A DNA stretch of 64,000 nucleotides. It comes from Micromonospora sp. WMMD1082. GTDB taxonomy: Bacteria > Actinomycetota > Actinomycetes > Mycobacteriales > Micromonosporaceae. The DNA is taken from NCBI RefSeq assembly GCF_029626175.1, contig NZ_JARUBM010000002.1, positions 2,745,001 to 2,809,000 of the forward strand, read 5' to 3'. Shown here piece after piece: positions 42,564 to 51,521 of this stretch (its first letter is position 1; each line of letters begins with the position of its first letter). The position numbers were made by a program, and so were the translations under genes. The notes under the pieces are model-generated. The model ran no database searches and had not been told where the DNA came from. It saw only the letters and a program-made list of their open reading frames with translations.

Positions 42564-44325
42564 CTACACCCCGTCCCTGCCTACCTCGCCCAGCAGGCGT
42601 TTCGCCAGGTTTTCCACGACAACGTCGGTGCGTTCGCCGGTCGCCCGGTCGCGCAACTCGACGTACCCCTCGGCCAGGCGGCGTCCGACCACGACGGTGC
42701 GCGGGATGCCGATCAGCTCGGCGTCGGTGAACTTCACCCCGGCGGAGACGCCGGCCCGGTCGTCGACCAGCACCCGCAGGCCGACGGCGGCCAGCCGGGT
42801 GCCGAGGTCGAGCGCCGCGTCGAGCTGCGGGCCCTTGCCGGCAGCCACCAGGTGTACGTCACACGGGGCGACCGCCGCCGGCCAGACCAGTCCCCGCTCG
42901 TCGTGGTGCTGTTCGGCGATCGCGGCCACCGCCCGGGACACCCCGATGCCGTAGCAGCCCATGGTGGGCCGGACCGGTTTGCCCTGCGGGCCGAGCACGT
43001 CCACGGCGAAGGCGTCGGTGTAGCGGCGACCGAGCTGGGAGATGTGCCCGATCTCGATGCCCCGACGCATGGTCAACCGGCCGGTGGCGCAGGCCGGGCA
43101 GGGGTCGCCGGGGCGCACCTCGGCGGCCTCGACCGTGCCGTCGGGGGTGAAGTCCCGGCCGCACACCACGTTGGTGGCGTGCCGGCCCGGCTCGTTCGCA
43201 CCCGTCAGCCAGGCGGTGCCCGCGACGACCCGGGGGTCGACCAGATAGCGCACGCCGAGCTTGTCCAGGACCTGCGGCCCGAGATAGCCGCGTACCAGCT
43301 CGGGATGCTCGTCCCACGCGTCGAAGACGTCCACGGTGGCCGGTGCCAGCGCGGCGGCCAACCGCCGCAGGTCCACCTCCCGGTCGCCGGGCACCCCGAC
43401 GACCAGCACCTCGGCCGGGTCGACGCCGGGCCGGCGTACCGTCAGTACGACGTTCTTGAGGGTGTCGGCGGCCGTCCAGTCGTCGCGGCCGGCGAGCCGA
43501 CGGTCGTTGGCCAGCTCGACCAGGCTGGCGATGGTGGGCGTCTCCGGGGTGTCGTGCACCTCGGCGGCGGGCCGCGCGTGCGGGTCACCGGCCGGCGGGG
43601 CGGGCGTGGTGACCGCCTCGGTGTTGGCCGCGTGCGCGCAGTCGGTGCAGCCGACGTAGGTGTCCTCGCCGACCGGCGTGCTGGCCAGGAACTCCTCCGA
43701 CGCGGAGCCGCCCATCGCCCCCGACATCGCGTGCACCACCGTGTAGTCCAGGCCCAGCCGGTCGAAGATCCGCCGGTAGCCGTCGCGGTGCCGGGCGTAC
43801 GCGGCCCGCAGGCCCGCCTCGTCCAGGTCGAAGGAGTACGCGTCCTTCATCAGGAACTCGCGCCCGCGCAGCAGTCCGGCGCGGGGGCGGGCCTCGTCGC
43901 GGAACTTGGTCTGGATCTGGAACAGCGTCACCGGGAAGTCGCGGTACGAGGTGAACAGGTCCTTCACCAGCAGCGCGGCCAACTCCTCGTGGGTTGGTGC
44001 CAGCAGATGCTCGGCGCCGCGCCGGTCGGCCAGCGTGAAGATATCGTCGCCGTACTCCGTCCAGCGGCCGCTGGTGCGGTACGGCTCCGCCGGCAGCAGC
44101 GCCGGGAAGTGCACCTCCTGGTCGCCGATCGCGGTCATCTCGGCCCGGACGATCTCGGTGACCCGGTCCAGCACGAGCCGGCCCAGCCGGCAGCCAGGTG
44201 TAGCCGCCCGGTGCGGCCCGGCGGATGTAGCCGGCGCGCAGCAGCAGCCGGTGGCTCGGCACCTCCGCGTCGGCCGGATCCTCGCGCAGGGTCCGGAGCA
44301 GCGTGGTCGACATGCGCAGCAGCAT
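42564..44325 (-). CDS. proS: Prolyl-tRNA synthetase, with an apparent frameshift near the 5' end
   Basis: ProRS charges tRNA-Pro. The product is the bacterial class II type with class II motif regions ([20 protein letters not shown] and [20 protein letters not shown]), an editing INS domain (about 230-390), and a C-terminal anticodon-binding domain. Reading from the ATG at 44325 gives [20 protein letters not shown] through YTWLP. The continuation [17 protein letters not shown] is in another frame. One extra base in CTGCCGGCTGGGC (44181-44193) explains the break. Everything downstream is intact, so a sequencing error or a recent lesion is likely. Confidence 0.85.
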
Positions 44326-44370
44326 TGCCGCAGCGTACGACCGGAGGTGCCGGCTGGCGATCCCATTTGC

Positions 44371-44436
44371 CCGCCACCCCTCGCCTCCCCTCCCCGCCCC
44401 TCCCCGCCCCTCCCCTCCCCGACCCCGACCCTCCCC
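44371..44436. repeat. C-rich/G-rich tract upstream of proS
   Basis: About 66 bp of tandem CTCCCCGCCC-like units. On the proS coding strand it is a run of many GGGG blocks separated by 1-2 bases, 45-110 nt before the start, and could fold as a G-quadruplex in the leader. Confidence 0.6.
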
Positions 44437-44438
44437 AA

Positions 44439-44513
44439 GATCCGCACAACATCAGGGATGTTGCTGCCTCAACTCCCCATCGAGGCAGCAACATCGGGGA
44501 AGTTGCGCGGATC
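44439..44513. repeat. Long imperfect inverted repeat
   Basis: Two 32-bp arms (44439-44470 and 44482-44513) differ at five positions. The inner 14 bp (GATGTTGCTGCCTC) and outer 7 bp (GATCCGC) are perfect. It lies between divergent genes, so it is not a simple terminator. It resembles the dispersed hairpins at 47497 and 52421 in style but not in sequence. Confidence 0.8.
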
Positions 44514-44604
44514 ATGAAACCGTCGGCGGGGCTCGGCGTGGGGTCATAGGTTTCAGTAGGGGGTGTGTGGGGGGGAGCGGAGGGGGCGGGTCTTGTTTGG
44601 TGAC

Positions 44605-45489
44605 GTGAGGGGGGTCGATGCCGGGGTGCTCAGCGTCGGGTACGTCGACGCCGGTCCGCCGGACGGGCCGGTGGTGCTACTGCTGCACGGCTGGCCGTAC
44701 GACATCCGGAGCTTCGCCGACGCCGCACCCCTGCTGACCGGCGCCGGCTACCGGGTGCTCGCGCCGTACGCCCGGGGTCACGGCAGCACCCGGTTCCGGT
44801 CGGCCGACGCGGTGCGCAACGGCCAGCCGGCCGCCCTGGCGGTCGACACCCTCGCGTTCCTGGACGCCCTCGGCGTCGAGCGGGCGACGCTGGCCGGGTT
44901 CGACTGGGGCGCCAGGACGGCCGGCATCGTGGCCGCGCTCTGGCCCGAGCGCTGTCGGGGTCTGGTCGCGGTGAGCGGCTACCTGATCGACGGCCAGGCG
45001 TCGGGGCGGGTGCCGCTGGCCCCGGCGGCCGAACACGCCTGGTGGTACCAGTACTACTTCGCCACCGAACGCGGCCGGGAGGGCTACGCGCGGAACACGC
45101 GTGACTTCGCCAAGCTGATCTGGCGGACGGCCTCCCCGAGGTGGAACTTCGACGACGCCACCTTCGATCGCAGCGCGGTGGCGCTCGACAATCCCGACCA
45201 CGTCGACATCGTGATCCACAACTACCGCTGGCGGTTGGGCCTCGCCGACGGTGAGCCGCAGTACGCGGAGCTGGAGGAGCGGCTGGCCGGCAAACCGCCG
45301 ATCACCGTGCCGACGATCAGCCTCGAAGGGGACGCCAACGGCGCACCCCACCTACCACCCGAGGTGTACGCCCCACAGTTCACCGGCCCGTACGAGCACC
45401 GCACGATCAGCGGTGGCGTGGGGCACAACCTGCCGCAGGAGGCACCGCAGGACTTCGCCGACGCGGTGCTGGCGGTCGCCTCCCGCTGA
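44605..45489 (+). CDS. Alpha/beta hydrolase, epoxide hydrolase/dehalogenase-like
   Basis: The 294-residue product (from the GTG at 44605) has VVLLLHGWPYDIRSF with the oxyanion HGWP motif, and a nucleophile elbow GFDWGA where an Asp (about residue 100) replaces the usual Ser. Asp nucleophiles characterise epoxide hydrolases and haloalkane dehalogenases. The catalytic His is in GVGHNLPQEAP. The lid includes WWYQYYFATERGREGY. A TTG at 44593 behind GGAGCGGAGGGGG is an alternative start. The substrate is unknown. Confidence 0.87.
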   Translation: MRGVDAGVLSVGYVDAGPPDGPVVLLLHGWPYDIRSFADAAPLLTGAGYRVLAPYARGHGSTRFRSADAVRNGQPAALAVDTLAFLDALGVERATLAGFDWGARTAGIVAALWPERCRGLVAVSGYLIDGQASGRVPLAPAAEHAWWYQYYFATERGREGYARNTRDFAKLIWRTASPRWNFDDATFDRSAVALDNPDHVDIVIHNYRWRLGLADGEPQYAELEERLAGKPPITVPTISLEGDANGAPHLPPEVYAPQFTGPYEHRTISGGVGHNLPQEAPQDFADAVLAVASR

Positions 45490-45529
45490 CCGCAGGGCGG
45501 CCTTGCCCGGCCTGCCCGGCGACTCGGCC

Positions 45530-45692
45530 GTCCTGCGCGGTGGGTCGGGCCCGTTCGGCGGGTCGGGCCGCTCGGTCCTGCTCGGCGACTCGGGCCCACT
45601 CGGCGGGTCGGTCCTGCTCGGCGGGGCGGGCCCACTCGGGCCCGTTTGGCGGCTCGGGCCCGTTCGGCGGGTCGGGCCGGCTCGGCGGGTGG
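45530..45692. repeat. Degenerate tandem repeat
   Basis: About ten imperfect copies of a 15-16-bp unit like CTCGGCGGGTCGGGCC lie between the convergent hydrolase and DUF397 genes. No gene is encoded. The repeat probably expands by slippage. Confidence 0.7.
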
Positions 45693-45706
45693 GGTGGTGC
45701 TGCGGG

Positions 45707-45895
45707 TCAGCCGAGCTTGGCGTGGTCGACGAAGCGGCGCCAGGCGGTCGGGGCGAAGGTGAGCACCGGGCCGGTGGCGTCCTTGCTGTCGCGTACGCCG
45801 ACCACGCCGGGCAGGTTGTCGGCCACCTCGACGCACTCGCCGCTGGCGCTGCGGGTGGACTTGCGCCAGGTCGCGCCGGTCAGATCGTGGACCAC
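45707..45895 (-). CDS. DUF397 protein
   Basis: The 62-residue product (GTG at 45895) is a textbook DUF397: VVHDLTGATWRKSTRSASGE, then CVEVADNLPGVVGVRDSKD and TFAPTAWRRFVDHAKLG. Members are small actinomycete proteins that nearly always follow an XRE/DUF5753 regulator, as here, where it overlaps that gene by 16 nt. They are thought to act as partners or toxin-like effectors of the regulator, but the mechanism is not settled. Confidence 0.92.
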   Translation of the reverse strand: MVHDLTGATWRKSTRSASGECVEVADNLPGVVGVRDSKDATGPVLTFAPTAWRRFVDHAKLG

Positions 45896-46689
45896 GACTC
45901 CATCACTTCCTTCATCAGCAGCTCGGACTGTCCCTTGGGGAGGGCGACGCTGCGGATGCCCTCCCACCTCGCCAGCAGCGTAGCGATTTCCTCGTCCTTG
46001 TCGATGGTCGCACCACCGACATGGTTCTCCAGGTGCCCCACCCAGTCACCCTCGACGCCACGGGCCAGGGTGAGCGGGCCGGCGTGGCCGACGTGCACGC
46101 TGACCTCGGCCGAGATGACGTGGATCAGCACGCCGCCGCGCTTCACGCAGTCGAGCAGGTGACCGATCTGCTGCGTCATGATGCCCCGGAAACTCTCGTC
46201 GGCCCGACGCAGCGTGGCCTCCTCGATCACCGCGACCAGGATCGGCGGGTCCGGCTGGGTCAGGATCGCCTGCCGGTCCATCCGCACCGCCAGCCGCCGC
46301 TCCACCTCGTCGTCGCTGAGCATGTCGTCGGCGCGGATCACCGCGCGGGCGTAGTGCTCGGTCTGGAGCAGCCCCGGGATCAGCGTCGGGTGGTAGCAGC
46401 GCAACTGCCGGGCGTTGCGCTCGGCGTCCAGCCAGGGCCGCAACCAGCCGGGCTGGCCGTGCAACTCGGCGATGCGCAGCAGCCCCAGCAGCAGGCCGTC
46501 GCTCTCCAACACCTCGTCGGCCCGCTTGAGGAAGAGCCGGTCGAACGGGCGCTGCCCCAGCTCGATCGCGGAGATCTGCGAGCCGGAGAAGTGCACCTGC
46601 TTGCCGAAGTCCTCCTGGGTCAGGTCGGCGGCCAGCCGCAGCCGGCGCAGTTGTGCCCGGATCAGTTCGGCGGTCGGCTCGGATTCCAC
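45880..46689 (-). CDS. XRE-family regulator with DUF5753 domain
   Basis: The 269-residue protein has an N-terminal helix-turn-helix (LRRLRLAADLTQEDFGKQVH, then FSGSQISAIELGQRPFDR) and a C-terminal DUF5753 region containing YHPTLIPGLLQTEHYARAVI and IVAVIEEATLRR-like sequence through the C-terminus MKEVMESWSTI. This BldB/WhiJ-like organisation with a downstream DUF397 gene is abundant in Streptomyces and Micromonospora and is tied to development. It overlaps the DUF397 gene. Confidence 0.92.
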   Translation of the reverse strand: MESEPTAELIRAQLRRLRLAADLTQEDFGKQVHFSGSQISAIELGQRPFDRLFLKRADEVLESDGLLLGLLRIAELHGQPGWLRPWLDAERNARQLRCYHPTLIPGLLQTEHYARAVIRADDMLSDDEVERRLAVRMDRQAILTQPDPPILVAVIEEATLRRADESFRGIMTQQIGHLLDCVKRGGVLIHVISAEVSVHVGHAGPLTLARGVEGDWVGHLENHVGGATIDKDEEIATLLARWEGIRSVALPKGQSELLMKEVMESWSTI

Positions 46690-46906
46690 AGTGCCTCCAC
46701 GATCGATCGGCTGCTCGGGGGGACTTCCCGACCGGGATCGGCAGCGCCACGGCCGGCGTCGATGCCTTCCGACAGTAGTCGTCCGGCAACCACACTGTCA
46801 CCTGGCGGTCCTGCTCCCATCCATCGGGGACGGGGTGGGGCTGCGTCGGGGCCGTCCCGCTTCCCCCGTGCCGGGGCGGCCCCTTCCCCTGTCGCAGGAG
46901 GTGGAG

Positions 46907-47449
46907 ATGCCCGATCAGAACCAACCGCCCGTACCGCCTCGTGGCCCGACCACGCCGCCGGGCGTGGAGCGCCGCGACCCGGCCCCGCGCCCGGCCGTAC
47001 CGCCTCCTGACCCGGCCGTACCGCCTCGTGGCCCGGCCTTGCGCCCGGCCATACCGCCTCGTGACCCGGCCGTAATGCCTCGTGGCCCGGCCACCGGGAT
47101 GCCCGTGGCGCGTCGCGGCCCGGCGGCCGAGCGTCCCCGGCGGCACCCGATCGACGGCCCGCAGCATCTGCCGCTACGACCGCTCTGGTTCTGCCGCGCG
47201 TGCGGGCTGTCCTGGCCGTGCGCTGAGGCCCGGCTGCTGCTCCGCGTCGAGTACGACAACCGCTGGCTCGACCTGGCCGTCTACCTGTCCGGGCTCTACT
47301 ACGAGGCGACCCACGACCTGTTCCGGCTGGACCCGGAGGGCGGCCCGACCCCGCGCGAGCTGTTCCAGCGGTTCGTCGCGTGGGGGCCGTACCGTCGCCC
47401 GGCAGTTGCCCTGCCGCCCGCCTGCACCGGCCGCTGCCGCACGGCCTGA
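46907..47449 (+). CDS. Hypothetical protein with proline-rich repeats
   Basis: The 180-residue protein has an N-terminal half (about 1-75) of repeated Pro-Pro-Arg-Gly-Pro/Ala units. A conserved-looking C-terminal domain follows (LPLRPLWFCRACGLSWPCAE, VEYDNRWLDLAVYLSGLYYE), with three cysteines in CRAC...C. GGAGGTGGAG precedes the ATG. It is divergent from the XRE/DUF397 pair and may be co-regulated with it. The cysteines could bind metal; no family function is known to me. Confidence 0.75.
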   Translation: MPDQNQPPVPPRGPTTPPGVERRDPAPRPAVPPPDPAVPPRGPALRPAIPPRDPAVMPRGPATGMPVARRGPAAERPRRHPIDGPQHLPLRPLWFCRACGLSWPCAEARLLLRVEYDNRWLDLAVYLSGLYYEATHDLFRLDPEGGPTPRELFQRFVAWGPYRRPAVALPPACTGRCRTA

Positions 47450-47496
47450 CGCATGCCGGCGCTGGGCCGGCGTGCCCGGCCGAGATCGTCCCGGGC

Positions 47497-47551
47497 GATC
47501 ATGAAGTTGTTGTCGCGACACGCCGGGCGGGGTGACAACAACTTCATGATC
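47497..47551. repeat. Dispersed hairpin repeat, copy 1
   Basis: Perfect 18-bp arms (GATCATGAAGTTGTTGTC, 47497-47514, and its complement, 47534-47551) enclose a 19-nt loop. The whole 55 bp is identical to the copy at 52424-52478. It lies between convergent genes and probably terminates both. Confidence 0.9.
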
Positions 47552-47713
47552 AACCGCGGAGGAGTGGGGGAGGGAGGGCGTCAGGGGGTGGGGCGGTGGC
47601 GGGCATGGCCAACCGGGGTCGGCCGCTCCCCGACCCGCCGGGCGCGGGACGTGCTGAGCGCGCTGCGCCTGGTGCTCCGGCGAGGGCTTGGCCGGGCGGG
47701 TGGGGGGAGCAGA

Positions 47714-48952
47714 TCAGGAGGCGGCGGTGTCGTCGCCGGGGACGAACGCGACCGATCGGCGGCGTCGGGCGAGCAGCAGCACGATGCCCGCCGCGACCAT
47801 GGTGAGACCGGCCCCGGCGATCAGCCCCGCCTGCGGCCCGGTGACCGGCAGACCACCGCCGCCGCCGTCCCCGCCGTCATCGTCCCCACCGCCGCTGCCG
47901 GTGGCGGCGACCACGACGGCGAACCCGTCCTGGTTGTCGCTGGCGTCCACGTCGGCCGCCGGTACGGCGACGGCGTTCGCCGGCAGTACGGTCCGTTCCG
48001 GGCCGGAGCGGGTGCCGACGCCCTCGGTCAGGCCCTCGACCTGCACGATCCCGCCCGCCAGGGTGACCGGTGCGGTGATGCCGGCCGGCACCGTCACCAG
48101 GTTGTGCAACTCGACAGCCGAGTGGACGCTGTCGTTCGGGTCAGTGTCCTGGCCGACCGGTACGAGCGCGAGCGCAGCGTAGGTGCAGACCGCCGACCGC
48201 CCGTCGGCATCGATCACGCACTCCTGCGGTGGCCGGGTGAACGTCACGCCCTCGGGCAGGCGCACGGTGACGGTGACGCCGCTGACCGCCCGCCGGCCCT
48301 GGTTGACGATCTGATACCGCACCGCGCCCGTGTCGCCCGGGTGCAACGCCCCGGCGAGTTCTAGCCTGCCGCCCGCACCGACGCGCACCGACTGCTTCAC
48401 GTCCGGCGCCACCACCGACAGGTCGGCTTCGGAGTCGTCGACAAACGCGAGCGTGAACTCCCTACTGTCGGTGATCCGCTCCCGGTTCTCGCCCCAGGTC
48501 AGGCTGACCTCGATCGCGATCCTGCCTGCGAAGGGCTCCGACGCCCGCCAGATGTGGACATCCATCGGGATGTCCGCCGTCCCACCGGGTGCCGGCAGCA
48601 ACTCGGGCCGGAAGTCCTTCGTGATGCTGCAATACCAGCTTCCGCTGTCGCCATCGCACTCGCCGGAGGCGCCCCGGTCCGCCCAGTCGACGGAGGCCGT
48701 CTCGAACCAGTCCAGTTCGAGGGGCCGGACCCGGAACACGACCTCGCTCGGAGCGTCGTCGGTCAGATTGGTCAACCTCAGGTGGATCGTCTTCTGGCGG
48801 ACACCCAGCGGAATCGTCGTGCTGCTCAGATCGAACGTGAACGCCGGATCCGGATCCACCGCCGAGACGGGACCGGCGGGGAGAGCGATCCCGCCGACGA
48901 TGAGCAGCGCAGCAGTGACTGTTCGTGACAGCCATCGACGACCAACAGCCAC
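47714..48952 (-). CDS. LPXTG-anchored surface protein
   Basis: The 412-residue protein has a signal peptide (VGRRWLSRTVTAALLIVGGI through SAVDP, cleavage near residue 32) and several Ig/DUF11-like beta domains (for example VRYQIVNQGRRAVSGVTVTV, RLPEGVTFTRPP). A Gly/Asp-rich wall-spanning linker follows, then LPVTG (368-372), a membrane helix and an RRRR anchor. These are the marks of a sortase substrate, so the protein is likely covalently attached to peptidoglycan. No sortase gene is in the window. Confidence 0.9.
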   Translation of the reverse strand: MAVGRRWLSRTVTAALLIVGGIALPAGPVSAVDPDPAFTFDLSSTTIPLGVRQKTIHLRLTNLTDDAPSEVVFRVRPLELDWFETASVDWADRGASGECDGDSGSWYCSITKDFRPELLPAPGGTADIPMDVHIWRASEPFAGRIAIEVSLTWGENRERITDSREFTLAFVDDSEADLSVVAPDVKQSVRVGAGGRLELAGALHPGDTGAVRYQIVNQGRRAVSGVTVTVRLPEGVTFTRPPQECVIDADGRSAVCTYAALALVPVGQDTDPNDSVHSAVELHNLVTVPAGITAPVTLAGGIVQVEGLTEGVGTRSGPERTVLPANAVAVPAADVDASDNQDGFAVVVAATGSGGGDDDGGDGGGGGLPVTGPQAGLIAGAGLTMVAAGIVLLLARRRRSVAFVPGDDTAAS

Positions 48953-49174
48953 AGCAGAGTCCTTCGGGTGAGCGGGGCGTGTGCTTCAGAGCACTGTTCG
49001 CGACCGGCTGGCAGTTTAGCCCTTGGCTCACCCGGTCGCTGCCCCGTGGACCGCCGCGTCGATGACGTCCACCACGTTCCCTCGCCCGGGGCACCGCCAG
49101 GAGGGTGACCGATGCAAAACTTCCGGTGGTAGGCAGGAGTTCCCTTCTCTACTCGCACATCGGAGGAGTGAGCA

Positions 49175-49939
49175 GTGCGCTGGCGCAGTTTCGTCGCGGT
49201 CGGGGACAGCTTCACCGAGGGCCTGGACGACGCCTACCCGGACGGCAGCTTCCGGGGCTGGTCGGATCTGGTCGCCACCCGGCTGGCCGTCGAGGCCGGC
49301 CCCGACTTCGCGTACGCGAACCTGGCGATCCGGGGTCGGACCTTCCCGAGCGTGGTGGCCGAGCAGGTGCCGGCCGCGCTGGCGATGAAGCCCGACCTGA
49401 TCAGCTTCGCGGCGGGTGGCAACGACGTGCTGCGCCGCAGCTTCGACCCGGAGACCCTGGTCAGCCGCTTCGACGAGGTGGTCGGCCAGTTGCGGAGCGG
49501 GGGCGCCGACGTGGTGCTGTTCCGGTTCGCCGACGTGATGGCGCGGCTGCCCGGGCAGCGGCTGATCGCCCCCCGGGTCGCCCTGCTCAACCGCGCGGTC
49601 GGCGAGACCGCCGAGCGGCACGGCGCGATCCTGGTCGACCTGTACGCCGACGACACGTACCTCAACCCGCTGCTCTGGAGCACCGACCGGCTGCACCTGT
49701 CGCCGGCCGGGCACCGGCGCGTCGCCGCCCAGGTGCTCACCGCGCTCGGCGTCGCCTGTGACGAGGAGTGGCTGCTCGTGCCGCCGACCCCGGAGCCGAC
49801 CCCGTGGCTGTCGGCCCGCACGGCCGACCTGCGCTGGGTCGGCCGGCACCTGGCCCCCTGGATCCGGCGCCGCCTCACCGGCCGCTCCTCCGGCGACACC
49901 CGCACCCCCAAACGCCCCACCCTTACCCCCCTCCCCTAA
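49175..49939 (+). CDS. SGNH/GDSL-type hydrolase
   Basis: The 254-residue enzyme has block I VAVGDSFTEGLDD (Ser12 nucleophile), block II with AIRGRTF, block III GGNDVLRR and block V STDRLHLSPAGHRRV (catalytic Asp and His). No signal peptide is evident, so it is a cytoplasmic esterase/lipase-like protein of unknown substrate. TCGGAGGAGTGAG precedes the GTG start. Its stop codon lies within the target duplication of the adjacent IS, which did not disrupt the coding sequence. Confidence 0.9.
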   Translation: MRWRSFVAVGDSFTEGLDDAYPDGSFRGWSDLVATRLAVEAGPDFAYANLAIRGRTFPSVVAEQVPAALAMKPDLISFAAGGNDVLRRSFDPETLVSRFDEVVGQLRSGGADVVLFRFADVMARLPGQRLIAPRVALLNRAVGETAERHGAILVDLYADDTYLNPLLWSTDRLHLSPAGHRRVAAQVLTALGVACDEEWLLVPPTPEPTPWLSARTADLRWVGRHLAPWIRRRLTGRSSGDTRTPKRPTLTPLP

Positions 49940-49942
49940 CCC

Positions 49943-51439
49943 CAATGCCGCTCAGTTAAGGGGGCGGGGCGTGTGTCAAGGGGTGTGGTGGTAGACGAGG
50001 ACGGCGGGGTCTCGGTATAGAGGTTTGTCACTCCAAGACAGCCTCTGGACCGGGAGCCCCGCCGTTGGAACAGTCTGCCATCACGTCCACGATCACGGTG
50101 GCTGCGGGGCGGTTCGCGCCGGGTCATCTGGGTGAGTTGACGCAGCAGGTGCCGTTCGAGATGGTCGATGCGGTGCTGGCCGAGGCCGGTGGTGTGCAGT
50201 CGCGGGTGCGGGATCTGCCGTCGCGGGTGGTGGTGTATCTGCTGCTCGCGGCGGGGTTGTTCGCTGAGGTCGGTTACCGGCAGGTGTGGGCTCGGTTGGT
50301 TGCCGGGCTGGACGGGTTGACAGTGGCGCTGCCGACGTCCTCGGCGCTGTCGCAGGCTCGCCGGCGGGTCGGGGACAAGCCTCTGGTGGCGTTGTTCCGG
50401 CTGCTGTCGGGTCCGCCGGCGGGGGCCGCCCGGTGGCGGGGTCTGCTGGTGTGCGCGATCGACGGCACCAGCATGTTCGTGCCCGACACTACGGCGAACT
50501 TGAGGGTCTATCCGCGTCAGGCGGGCAGCCACGGTGGGTCGGGGTATCCGATGCTGCGGCTGGTCGCCGTCGTGGCGTGCGGCACTCGCGCTGTCATCGA
50601 CGCCGTGTTCGCGCCGATCAGCATCGGTGAACTGGGCTGCGCCGGCCGGCTGCTGAGCTGCCTGCGCCCAGGAATGCTGCTGCTGGCCGATCGTGGGTTC
50701 GCCGCCCGTCAGATGATCGAACAGTTCGCCGGCACCGGCGCTGACCTGCTCATCCGCGACAAGGACGACCGGCGGCTGCCCGTCATCCGCCGCCATCGCG
50801 ACGGGTCCTGGCTGTCTGTCATCGGCGCGATGACGGTCCGGGTCGTTGACGCCGAGATCGTCGTGAGCATGAACGGTAAACGCCACGTCGGCCGGTACCG
50901 GTTGATCACCACCCTCACCGACCAGCGCCGCTTCCCCGCCCTGGATCTGGTCACCCTCTACCACCAACGCTGGGAGATCGAGACGGCGTACCTGGAGCTG
51001 AAGTCCACCCTGCTGGGCGGACGGGTCCTGCGGGCACGGACCCCGAACGGGGTAAACCAGGAGGTCTACGCCCTACTGGCCGCCTACCAGGCGGTCCGGC
51101 TGGCGATGGCTGACGCCACCGCCAGCCAACCCACGACCAGCCCCGACCGGGCCAGCTTCACCATCGCGCTGCACGCCGCCCGCGACCAGATCATCCACGC
51201 CGCAGGTGTCATCGCCGAGACCACCATCGACCTCGTCGGCGCCATCGGCCGCGCAGTCCTGGCCGACCCACTGCCCCCACGCCGCACCCGAGTCAGCCCT
51301 CACGTGGTCAAACGAGCAATCTCCAAACACCGCGCCAAAGGCACCATCGACCGCACCAACTACCAAGCCACGATCAACATCAACATCCTCGCCACAGCAG
51401 GGTTGACGACCGGCCCAGAACCCTAACTGAGCGGCATTG
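49943..51439 (+). mobile_element. Complete IS4-family insertion sequence
   Basis: This 1497-bp element is bounded by perfect 16-bp terminal inverted repeats (CAATGCCGCTCAGTTA at 49943-49958 and its complement at 51424-51439). It is flanked by a 10-bp target duplication, CCCCTAACCC (49933-49942 and 51440-51449). It encodes one intact transposase whose stop codon lies inside the right inverted repeat. The perfect ends and duplication imply recent insertion. Confidence 0.95.
50065..51426 (+). CDS. IS4-family transposase
   Basis: The 453-residue DDE transposase has an N-terminal IS4 domain (about 15-110), then Asp133 (CAIDGTSMFVPD), Asp209 (LLLADRGFAARQM) and Glu306. The latter lies in the exact YREK spacing, Y299-2-R302-3-E306-6-K313 (LYHQRWEIETAYLELKS). 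All catalytic residues are present, so it is probably active. The TAA stop is the first three bases of the right terminal repeat. Confidence 0.95.
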   Translation: MEQSAITSTITVAAGRFAPGHLGELTQQVPFEMVDAVLAEAGGVQSRVRDLPSRVVVYLLLAAGLFAEVGYRQVWARLVAGLDGLTVALPTSSALSQARRRVGDKPLVALFRLLSGPPAGAARWRGLLVCAIDGTSMFVPDTTANLRVYPRQAGSHGGSGYPMLRLVAVVACGTRAVIDAVFAPISIGELGCAGRLLSCLRPGMLLLADRGFAARQMIEQFAGTGADLLIRDKDDRRLPVIRRHRDGSWLSVIGAMTVRVVDAEIVVSMNGKRHVGRYRLITTLTDQRRFPALDLVTLYHQRWEIETAYLELKSTLLGGRVLRARTPNGVNQEVYALLAAYQAVRLAMADATASQPTTSPDRASFTIALHAARDQIIHAAGVIAETTIDLVGAIGRAVLADPLPPRRTRVSPHVVKRAISKHRAKGTIDRTNYQATININILATAGLTTGPEP

Positions 51440-51521
51440 CCCCTAACCCCCTGACCCCACCCCACCCCATGATCAACGGAACGGGGGGTGGGAGGTGGGG
51501 ATCCGGCGTAGTTTGGGGATC

